Shown in pieces: positions 1 through 5,430 of a stretch of DNA of 5,430 nt. The notes beneath the pieces were generated by a model, which worked only from the letters and a program-made list of their open reading frames with translations, was not told where the DNA came from and ran no database searches. Source of the DNA: Ktedonobacter sp. (GTDB taxonomy: Bacteria; Chloroflexota; Ktedonobacteria; Ktedonobacterales; Ktedonobacteraceae); the NCBI GenBank assembly GCA_003450555.1, contig DMFQ01000270.1:5494-10923 (forward strand). The letters run 5' to 3'. How positions within the stretch are numbered: the first letter of the stretch is position 1; every line of letters starts with the position of its first letter. The position numbers and the translations under genes are program-made.

Positions 1-869
1 CTATTGGTGAGAAATTTCACACGGCTGCGCGTCAGTGGTGCGCTTTCTCCCTGAAAGCCGGGCAGCGCGGCAAAGATATCGGCGGCAAGATTGGCTAGCC
101 AGAGTGGGATACTGCCAGCGGGCAACTCCTTGTCCATGGCATGTGCAATGGCGGTGGCCAGTTCGCGGATCGTCACGGGACGCTCTCCTGCGATGTTATA
201 GCTGCGACCGATGGCCTCAGGGCGCCGAGCGCACAGAAGAAACGCGCTGATCATATCGTCGATGTAGATCGGGTGAAGTAATGCTCTCCCACTATCGATG
301 ACGCGAAATAGTCCTTTCTTGATTGAAAGAAAGAAGCCGAGCAGGTGCAGATCGCCCGGCCCATAGACGAGCCCGGGCCGTATGACGCTGACAGGTAGTC
401 TATCTTCTTTATAAGCTTTGAGGGCCAGCAACTCCGCCTCCAACTTGGTCGCTTCATAAGGATTGGTTGGAGCAAAGGGGGCATCCTCCGCAGCAGGCGT
501 TCGGCCCGTCACACCATGAACTCCGGTCGTACTACAGTGCACGATACGCTGCAACTGGCTTTGTCCCTGGCAGGCGGCGAGCAGGACGCGTGTTCCCTCG
601 ACATGGGTCATGCGATAAAGTTCGGTTGGGGTGCTGGGATGGTAGAGGCGGCCCACGAGATGATAAATCTCTGTCGCGCCATCGACTGCCTGCCGCACCT
701 GCTGTTCGTTGGTAATCTCACCTGGGATAATTGTGACGGCCGCGCCAAATTGCGCGCGGGCTTTTTGTTCATCGCGGGCCAGGATGCGCACTGGCCGCTG
801 TTGCCGCACCAGTTCCATCACCAGGGCCGAGCCAAGAAAGCCCGTCGCACCTGTTACCAGTATGGTCAT
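1..869 (-). CDS. Extended SDR / NAD-dependent epimerase-dehydratase family protein (3' partial)
   Basis: My own translation from the ATG at 867-869 gives 289 complete codons with no stop before the window edge. The Rossmann NAD(P) motif is TGATGFLG (6-13). A Ser/Thr pair at 113-114 (HCSTTGVHG) and NPYEATK (136-142) supply the Ser-Tyr138-xxx-Lys142 catalytic set of extended short-chain dehydrogenases. RPGLVYGPGD (164-173), HPIYIDDM (199-206) and YNIAGERPVTIREL (224-237) are the usual substrate-domain landmarks. The end visible here (PLTRSRVKFLTN) resembles the region shortly before the C-terminus in dihydroflavonol-reductase / 3-beta-HSD-like members, so perhaps 40 residues are missing. It would oxidise, reduce or epimerise a sugar nucleotide or a lipid alcohol/ketone; which of these cannot be told. 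The start is supported by AGGAG seven bases upstream and by the ATGA overlap with the DUF362 gene. Family is secure, substrate is not. Confidence 0.92.
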   Translation of the reverse strand, partial: MTILVTGATGFLGSALVMELVRQQRPVRILARDEQKARAQFGAAVTIIPGEITNEQQVRQAVDGATEIYHLVGRLYHPSTPTELYRMTHVEGTRVLLAACQGQSQLQRIVHCSTTGVHGVTGRTPAAEDAPFAPTNPYEATKLEAELLALKAYKEDRLPVSVIRPGLVYGPGDLHLLGFFLSIKKGLFRVIDSGRALLHPIYIDDMISAFLLCARRPEAIGRSYNIAGERPVTIRELATAIAHAMDKELPAGSIPLWLANLAADIFAALPGFQGESAPLTRSRVKFLTN

Positions 870-2029
870 TGGCGTGCTCCTGAATAACCCTTGACACTGA
901 TGGCGTTTTCGGGACAGGCCTCGTAGCAGAGCAGGCAGCGCTGGCAGGTGGCGTAGTTGACCTTTAATGACTTGAGATCGATGACGTTCGGCAGCGGGCA
1001 AGCCTCGACGCAGACACCGCAGCGCGTGCAGTTCTCCTCTTTGATCTGTGGGCGCGTGCCTACCAGCCCCGTGCTGTACAGCGTAGTACAGAGATGCTTG
1101 CCGCGCTCGGAGATCCAGGTGAATGGGTAGTCCAGGGGATACATCATCCAGAAGACGAAGCGATACAGGGGCTTCACTTCAGGGAGGCGGAACTGCTTGA
1201 TAACCCCAACATCTTCACCTGCCAGCGTCCAGGACGGCTTGCCGACTTGCTCCAGTGCAAGCTTGAGATGCGGGATGTCTCGCGGCTTCACGCCAACGAG
1301 CTGGCAGCAGACGAGATCGACGGCGAGGCTATCGTGTCCGGCTACCAACACCTGTAGATCAGCTCTATCGCCATAGAGAGGTCCCTCACCGTCCTGGCCC
1401 ACGCTGCCATCGATGATGGTCAGATCTGGTTTGATACCCAGGTTCATATCGACGATGGACTGGTCAATCCCGAAGGTATGCATCGAGCGGCGATCAGGAC
1501 GGGGCAGTATACCCATCGGGTTTTTCATGCCCAGCGTCATAGTCGAGACGACATGTGTTTTCAGAACGGGCAAGTTAATCAGGCAGGCCTCGTTGAGGAT
1601 ACGTGGGACGTGGAAGCGGCGCAGCTTCTTCGCGCCAGCTGGTTGCACCGGGACCCAATCCTGCTCATTGCCTTCCGGGTCTATGCGCAGGATGCGTATA
1701 CCACGCTCCTGGCAAAATTGTTCTACTCCCAGAATGGTATAAGTGGCCTCGCGGTCGAACTCGGTACCAGGCATTTCGCAGAGCACTGGCTCCGCTCCAC
1801 AGGCCTGCACCTCTTCCGCTACGGCCTTGAGTAGGGCAAAGCTGGTAGTCGAACCTGTCTCGGCGCCACGACCAGCCACAAAATTCGGTTTGAGAATGGC
1901 GATCTTCGCGCCTTTGAGGACGGAGGCCATACCCCCTACCTGTTCAATCACGCGGTGTGCTGCCTCTTCAATACCGTCAAAGGTGCGCGCAATAGCGATT
2001 GTATTGGTCTCTGGTCGTGTTGCTACCAT
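866..2029 (-). CDS. DUF362 domain protein with C-terminal 2[4Fe-4S] ferredoxin module
   Basis: This is a 387-residue, probably cytoplasmic iron-sulfur protein. The DUF362 part (about 8-280) carries ILKPNF (45-50), LPVLKTH (153-159), GMKNPMG (167-173), TIIDGSVGQDGEG (204-216) and AGHDSLAVD (230-238), all in the usual order for the family, whose reaction is not established. The ferredoxin part has two complete cluster motifs: Cys334-337-340-344 and Cys362-365-368-372, each CxxCxxCxxxCP. Between the two parts, residues 287-325 are rich in Phe, Trp, Tyr and Met, and could touch the membrane or a partner. The start is three bases after the stop of the family-39 gene, with AGGAAGA upstream, and the stop overlaps the next start as ATGA, so it sits firmly inside the operon. 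A role as electron carrier or redox enzyme in glycan or lipid modification is inference from context. All eight cysteines are present, so nothing suggests decay. Confidence 0.93.
   Translation of the reverse strand: MVATRPETNTIAIARTFDGIEEAAHRVIEQVGGMASVLKGAKIAILKPNFVAGRGAETGSTTSFALLKAVAEEVQACGAEPVLCEMPGTEFDREATYTILGVEQFCQERGIRILRIDPEGNEQDWVPVQPAGAKKLRRFHVPRILNEACLINLPVLKTHVVSTMTLGMKNPMGILPRPDRRSMHTFGIDQSIVDMNLGIKPDLTIIDGSVGQDGEGPLYGDRADLQVLVAGHDSLAVDLVCCQLVGVKPRDIPHLKLALEQVGKPSWTLAGEDVGVIKQFRLPEVKPLYRFVFWMMYPLDYPFTWISERGKHLCTTLYSTGLVGTRPQIKEENCTRCGVCVEACPLPNVIDLKSLKVNYATCQRCLLCYEACPENAISVKGYSGARQ
877..881 (-). promoter_or_regulatory. Ribosome binding site of the SDR gene
   Basis: AGGAG on the minus strand lies seven bases before the ATG at 869. 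It sits inside the last codons of the DUF362 gene and fixes the start of the partial SDR gene, which also overlaps the DUF362 stop as ATGA. Confidence 0.75.
914..1030 (-). other. 2[4Fe-4S] ferredoxin domain core of the DUF362 protein
   Basis: The segment runs from Cys334 to Cys372 and contains two CxxCxxCxxxCP motifs separated by 17 residues, as in bacterial-type ferredoxins. In that fold the last cysteine of each motif binds the other motif's cluster. All eight ligands are present. Confidence 0.92.
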
Positions 2030-2032
2030 AAT

Positions 2033-4180
2033 TTATGTTTTCTTCCTATTATTAAATGTGTGATTGACCTGGTAAATTTGCATGGCGTATTGTTGATCAA
2101 ACGCGTTTGGACGAAACTCGGCCACTAGTGATGCATTTTGTAATGCCTTGTTGACCAATTCCATATTACCATGGAGGTGCTCGATATCGCGCAACATAGG
2201 AGAATCGGTTACTATATAGTCTATGCGGTTCCAGTCATTTTGCAAAAGAGTGTCGTGTATCTCCGGGTCAAATGCTACGTTCCAGTAGACATGCGCGTAG
2301 GGGTAGATCGTCCCATCGCCGACGCCCGCGCCCCCCTCCTCATGTAAATCGGTGAAGAGATAGCTGTTGATGACGATGACATCGCTATGTGGCACATTGT
2401 TCCGTATCCATGCCAGTGCTTTGACCTGTGGCGATGTCAGGTTTGTGGCAAAAATGGTGCTGGAGTGCTGTGCATCATAGGTAACTGTGCCCGTTATAAA
2501 AAGGAAGATGAGGGTCACCTGTACTAACTCGATACGCGTGATTTTGCCTATCCACTTCGTCATGATGGTAATGGCCGCGGCAATATTGATGGCGTTAAAT
2601 GGCAAAAGAGGAATAATGTAGAAAGGGAATGTCACGCCGTTGCGCAGAAAGAGCAGGGAGAAACTGATGGAAATGAGCGCGAGCAGCAGCAGCTTGCGGT
2701 TCCACCAACCGGCTACGAGATTGAAGAGCATGGCAGCTACGCTACAAATAATGAGCAGATAATCTTGCTGCGCCCAGATGTTCCAGGCAACTACCACGTC
2801 TCCCTGGTTCTGGCCGCGTTGGAGCTGTCCAATATAGGTGCTGAAGAGGTTCAGGTGCGGGTGATGATCCCATGGCAAAATGCCGGTTGGCAGCAGTTCC
2901 CCTTTTAAAGTTGCCAGCAAAACGAAACTGGAACCCATCGCGATCACGCCGTAGGTGAAGGCCACCAGCGCGAATTTGCGCTGAAAGCTGGTAGAGTGCA
3001 ACCAGACCGCGTAAATCATGGCAGGGAAGAAGAGCAGGAGTACCTCTTTTGAGAGCAAGGCTACGCCGAAGGAGATGGCCGAAAGCACAATAAAAAACAG
3101 CCGACTCTCGCCGACAACGAGAAGGCACAGCGACAACAGCAGCCAGAAGGTCGCGACGTTGTCCAGTAACACCTGTCGTTGATAGGTGATGCAGAGCGGC
3201 GAGAGTGAGAAGATGACCATTGCCAACAGGGCGCCAGTGCGGCTCCCATGCAACCGGCTGAAAATCAGGTAGACCAGTAAAGCGCTGCCGGTTGCGTAGA
3301 AGAGCATCAAGACGCGACCAGTGTTCACCGCGTTACCAAAGGTAAAGAGACCGCCGGTCAACTGCACCCATGCCGCGATCTGTATCCAGGCCAAGGGCGG
3401 GTGACCATAGCCGTAAGCATAGGGCCAGATCTTTCCGTGCAGAATGGCCCACGCGCTCGACATATAGGTACCCTCGTCAAGCCCATATTGCGGGTAATTG
3501 AACAGATTGAAGGCATGCGCTGCGAACGCGATAATCAGTCCTACAACCACGACGGTGGCCTCGACCCATACCGGTAAGGGAAACCTTTTCGGCTCAATGG
3601 GATTAATTGATTCTAGATTGGGCATCATGCGCGTCTCGCTGTTGGCAATGCGCATCTCTTGCTCGGGTGCCAGCCTGGGCATCAACGTAGTCTGGCCGGT
3701 CCTTCTCCGCAGCGGGTGAGAGCTTTGACCGCGTCGATTCGTGGTGCGCACATAAAAATTGGGTGCGCGATGCAGGATAACGTGGCCGTTCTCAATCGCT
3801 GGCTCCTGGATCTGGGGATGGCGGTTGGCAGCAGGTCGCGTAGGTTGAGTGGGTGGGGCGGGTACCGTGGCAGCAGGTAGCTGTTCAATGCCGCTGGGGG
3901 CAAACGATTTGTGGGGCGTGCTCTGTTGCTTTTCGGTGGATGGTACGGCGGATTGGGCAATGTGAACGGGACGAATTATATGCGATGGCACAATGCCAGG
4001 GGTGGGAGCAGCAGGGACAGGAGTAGGGGCAGCTTGCCCGTAGCTCGCGGGAGAGACCTTGCGCCGCACCGAGCGCGTTACTTTTAGTTCCGCTGGAGCT
4101 TGCCGCTGCTCTTGTGACGTTTGTGACGTTTGTGACAGTTGTGACACCTGTGAAGCTTGTGAGGATGAGGAGGTTGTCAT
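2033..4180 (-). CDS. Family-39 (ArnT/PMT-like) membrane glycosyltransferase with long N-terminal extension
   Basis: This is a 715-residue polytopic protein. Enzymes of this group move a sugar from a polyprenyl-phosphate carrier to a lipid, glycan or protein on the outer face of the membrane. Residues 1-200 are low-complexity (SQx repeats at 7-24, then Pro/Ala/Thr/Gln-rich), with no signal peptide and no hydrophobic segment. The first membrane helix is about 206-226. It is followed by GLDEGTYMSSAWAILHG (233-249), whose D235-E236 matches the catalytic acidic site of the family, and by GYGHPPLAW (257-265). RQVLLDNVATFW (335-346) and LLSKEVLLLFFPA (375-387) also fit conserved loops. Many helices run to about 567, and residues 580-707 form a soluble C-terminal domain, probably extracytoplasmic. 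The ATG overlaps the upstream stop (ATGA) and has only a weak purine run before it, so translation is probably coupled. Internal ATGs at residues 176, 185 and 186 could give a form without most of the extension, but I see no strong ribosome site there. Donor and acceptor are unknown. Confidence 0.92.
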   Translation of the reverse strand: MTTSSSSQASQVSQLSQTSQTSQEQRQAPAELKVTRSVRRKVSPASYGQAAPTPVPAAPTPGIVPSHIIRPVHIAQSAVPSTEKQQSTPHKSFAPSGIEQLPAATVPAPPTQPTRPAANRHPQIQEPAIENGHVILHRAPNFYVRTTNRRGQSSHPLRRRTGQTTLMPRLAPEQEMRIANSETRMMPNLESINPIEPKRFPLPVWVEATVVVVGLIIAFAAHAFNLFNYPQYGLDEGTYMSSAWAILHGKIWPYAYGYGHPPLAWIQIAAWVQLTGGLFTFGNAVNTGRVLMLFYATGSALLVYLIFSRLHGSRTGALLAMVIFSLSPLCITYQRQVLLDNVATFWLLLSLCLLVVGESRLFFIVLSAISFGVALLSKEVLLLFFPAMIYAVWLHSTSFQRKFALVAFTYGVIAMGSSFVLLATLKGELLPTGILPWDHHPHLNLFSTYIGQLQRGQNQGDVVVAWNIWAQQDYLLIICSVAAMLFNLVAGWWNRKLLLLALISISFSLLFLRNGVTFPFYIIPLLPFNAINIAAAITIMTKWIGKITRIELVQVTLIFLFITGTVTYDAQHSSTIFATNLTSPQVKALAWIRNNVPHSDVIVINSYLFTDLHEEGGAGVGDGTIYPYAHVYWNVAFDPEIHDTLLQNDWNRIDYIVTDSPMLRDIEHLHGNMELVNKALQNASLVAEFRPNAFDQQYAMQIYQVNHTFNNRKKT
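2041..2047 (-). promoter_or_regulatory. Probable ribosome binding site of the DUF362 gene
   Basis: AGGAAGA on the minus strand lies inside the last codons of the family-39 gene, eleven bases before the ATG at 2029. The spacing is slightly long and the match imperfect, so re-initiation after the TAA at 2033-2035 may also contribute. Confidence 0.5.
3581..4180 (-). other. Low-complexity, probably disordered N-terminal extension of the family-39 enzyme
   Basis: Residues 1-200 precede the first membrane helix. They contain the SQx repeats, Pro/Ala/Thr-rich stretches (about 44-64 and 98-120) and a basic patch at 145-161 (TTNRRGQSSHPLRRR and flanks). No enzyme domain is recognisable. By the usual topology of the family and the positive-inside rule it would lie in the cytoplasm. 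Most family-39 enzymes begin within a few tens of residues of the first helix, so this is an addition to the core enzyme. Confidence 0.7.
4111..4164 (-). repeat. Six tandem 9-base units encoding (Ser-Gln-x) repeats
   Basis: On the plus strand six consecutive 9-base units share the core TGTGA (for example TTTGTGACG twice in a row). The two central copies are identical apart from one base to their neighbours, and the outer copies have diverged. Read on the minus strand they encode SQA, SQV, SQL, SQT, SQT and SQE at residues 7-24 of the family-39 glycosyltransferase. Because the unit is nine bases, gain or loss of copies would change the tract length without shifting the frame. Confidence 0.85.
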
Positions 4181-5430
4181 AGCGCGGCACTCGATCTCTG
4201 CGCAGCAGAGCTATTGCGATGCTGGCCAATGTGGGCCGTCTTTTCCCAGTTCGACCTTCCTTGTGTGAAGCGGAAGACTGCTCGTAGCGCGCCAAAACTC
4301 AGCAGCCATTGATACGGAATAAATGCCACGATCATAATCATGGCTTCATGCCAGTTCCAACTGCGTTTGTGCACCTTCAGAAACTCGTGCAGTCCTGCCA
4401 GGTCTATAAAAGCGGTCAGGATAAAGCAGTAGAACGGCAAGAAGGTGAGCATGGCAAACCAGAGTGGGAGTTTGACGAAGAAGAACATCAGCAGTGAGAC
4501 CGGCACCAGCAGGGCGAAGAACGCTTGCAGCTCCGGAAGGGTGAGCACATAGAAGGCCAGCAGCCGCTGCGAGAACCGTTCAAGCTTCAACCACTCCCCT
4601 TTGAAAAGGATCTGCAGGAATCCCTGGTTCCAGCGCGTGCGCTGCTTGATGAACTGCGCGACCGTGTGGGGAGTCTCCTCGCGTGTCACAAACTCGTCAT
4701 CGTAGATGATGCGCATGCGCGCGTGCGAGATGTTGAGGCGAATGCCAAGGTCCGCGTCCTCCGTCAGGCAGGTCTCGTCCCAGCCGCCCAATTGCTCCAT
4801 CAGCTCGCGGCGCACAAAAACCGTGTTGCCGCCAAGGGGCGTCATGCCGACCTGAGCGAAGAAGTGCATGGAGGATTTGAACCAGAAGAAGTATTCCAGC
4901 ACATTCAAAAAGCAGAACCATTTTGTATTGTGGTTCATCAACTGCACGCCGCTCTGTACGACATCCACGTCATTGTTGAGCATCGTCGTGTTGATGATGT
5001 TGAGAATATCAGGATGCGGCTCGTCCTCGGCATCGAAAATGGTGACGATATCGCCACGCGCCACCTGGAGAGCCAGGTTCATGCCGTGCGGCTTATTGAC
5101 GGGGTAGTCACTATAGATGACAAGCTGGACGTTTGGATCACCCAACTCGTCAATTTTTGACTGCGCCTCCGCGATCGTGCCGGGATCATCCTCGCGGCAA
5201 ATGGCCATGATTTGTAAGAGTTCTTTGGGATAGTTCAGGTTATAGACTTTCTGGATAGTTTCACGGTAGACAGCTTCTTCGTTCTTAGCGGGCAAGAGCA
5301 AGGTAAAGGAGAGGCAAGGATCGAGGTAGATCGTGGGCGCGTGGTTGAGCCAGGCGTGTTCCGGCACCTCCCAGATAAAGAGGCGCAACCGTATATTGAA
5401 GATGGCCTGCGCGGTCATCACCAGGATAAT
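4177..5430 (-). CDS. Membrane family-2 glycosyltransferase, cellulose-synthase-like (5' partial)
   Basis: This is a processive-type or XagB-like GT2 enzyme that would transfer sugar from a nucleotide-sugar on the cytoplasmic face of the membrane. Numbering from the GTG at 5421, I see LLPAKNEE (42-49) at the start of the GT-A fold, a DxD-like FDAEDEPHPD (129-138), PLGGN (196-200), TED (220-222, likely catalytic base) and QRTRWNQG (260-267, the QxxRW motif). About three membrane segments follow (roughly 288-315, 318-340, 359-380), then a WEKTxH motif (392-397) typical of this subfamily. The frame stays open to the window edge: the codons before the GTG read IILV, and no ribosome binding site precedes the GTG. 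The hydrophobic run IILVMTAQAIFNI is therefore probably the end of an N-terminal membrane helix, and the true start lies outside the window. The stop overlaps the next gene by ATGA. The sugar and acceptor cannot be read from the sequence. Family is secure; polymerase versus single-transfer activity is open. Confidence 0.93.
   Translation of the reverse strand: MILVMTAQAIFNIRLRLFIWEVPEHAWLNHAPTIYLDPCLSFTLLLPAKNEEAVYRETIQKVYNLNYPKELLQIMAICREDDPGTIAEAQSKIDELGDPNVQLVIYSDYPVNKPHGMNLALQVARGDIVTIFDAEDEPHPDILNIINTTMLNNDVDVVQSGVQLMNHNTKWFCFLNVLEYFFWFKSSMHFFAQVGMTPLGGNTVFVRRELMEQLGGWDETCLTEDADLGIRLNISHARMRIIYDDEFVTREETPHTVAQFIKQRTRWNQGFLQILFKGEWLKLERFSQRLLAFYVLTLPELQAFFALLVPVSLLMFFFVKLPLWFAMLTFLPFYCFILTAFIDLAGLHEFLKVHKRSWNWHEAMIMIVAFIPYQWLLSFGALRAVFRFTQGRSNWEKTAHIGQHRNSSAAQRSSAAL

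Larger units (their letters stand above)
1..5430 (-). other. Part of one translationally coupled operon
   Basis: The four genes are read in the same direction with junctions of ATGA (4177-4180), a three-base gap (2030-2032) and ATGA (866-869). There is no room for an internal promoter or terminator outside coding sequence. Both ends of the operon lie beyond the window. Confidence 0.85.

Noticed and set aside
251..484. Minus-strand 77-codon frame within the SDR region
   Set aside because: It is out of frame with the SDR coding sequence, which runs uninterrupted from 869 to the window edge; there is no sign that the SDR gene is frameshifted.
516..887. Plus-strand 123-codon frame opposite the SDR gene
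   Set aside because: The minus strand here encodes a full set of SDR motifs without a stop, so the plus-strand frame is a shadow.
4111..4164. TGTGA-rich repeats as a CRP-like operator cluster
   Set aside because: The cores are direct repeats, without the inverted TCACA half-site at proper spacing, and lie inside coding sequence in the middle of an operon.
4168..4174. Perfect AGGAGGT Shine-Dalgarno-like sequence on the plus strand
   Set aside because: No plus-strand ATG or plausible gene follows at a suitable distance; it is the complement of Ser/Thr codons in the family-39 gene.
4059..4268. Plus-strand frame with a striking CDxCDx cysteine repeat
   Set aside because: It is the antisense reading of the SQx-encoding tandem repeat; the regular cysteines come from the 9-base periodicity and there is no separate evidence of a gene.
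4525..5160. A 211-codon plus-strand open frame opposite the GT2 gene
   Set aside because: It lies entirely antisense to a gene with clear catalytic motifs, its protein has no recognisable domain or membrane pattern, and it is explained by codon bias on the other strand.
5419..5421. GTG as the real start of the GT2 gene
   Set aside because: The frame is open upstream to the edge, the upstream codons are hydrophobic (IILV) and continue a membrane segment, and there is no ribosome binding site in the nine bases available.

Overview
All the coding content lies on the minus strand. Four open reading frames run from the right edge to the left edge with essentially no intergenic DNA. In transcription order (right to left) they are: a membrane glycosyltransferase of family 2 (4177-5430, 5' end outside the window); a polytopic family-39/ArnT-PMT-like glycosyltransferase with an unusual ~200-residue N-terminal extension (2033-4180); a DUF362 protein with a C-terminal 2[4Fe-4S] ferredoxin module (866-2029); and an extended short-chain dehydrogenase / NAD(P)-dependent epimerase-like protein (1-869, 3' end outside the window).

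The junctions are ATGA overlaps at 4177-4180 and 866-869 and a 3-base gap at 2030-2032. This is the layout of one polycistronic, translationally coupled operon. The window contains no promoter, terminator, RNA gene, mobile element or CRISPR array, and no stretch without a gene. The first gene's N-terminus and the last gene's C-terminus are both cut by the window, so the operon is longer than what is shown.

The first two genes point to synthesis or decoration of an envelope glycan, glycolipid or glycoprotein. The family-2 enzyme has a cytoplasmic catalytic domain of the cellulose-synthase-like type (DxD-like, TED and QxxRW motifs) followed by membrane helices. The family-39 enzyme has the acidic pair and HPPL motif typical of enzymes that use polyprenyl-phosphate sugars on the outer face of the membrane. 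The last two genes look like redox partners: an Fe-S protein of unknown reaction and a nucleotide-dependent sugar or lipid dehydrogenase/epimerase. How the four cooperate is inference from gene order only.

The organism is a bacterium with moderate GC content (a little above half by eye). The combination of a CESA-like family-2 enzyme, a family-39 enzyme with a long Pro/Gln/Ser/Thr-rich N-terminus and a DUF362-ferredoxin resembles what I recall from Chloroflexota of the Ktedonobacteria type. That assignment is from memory of protein style, has not been tested by search, and should be held loosely.
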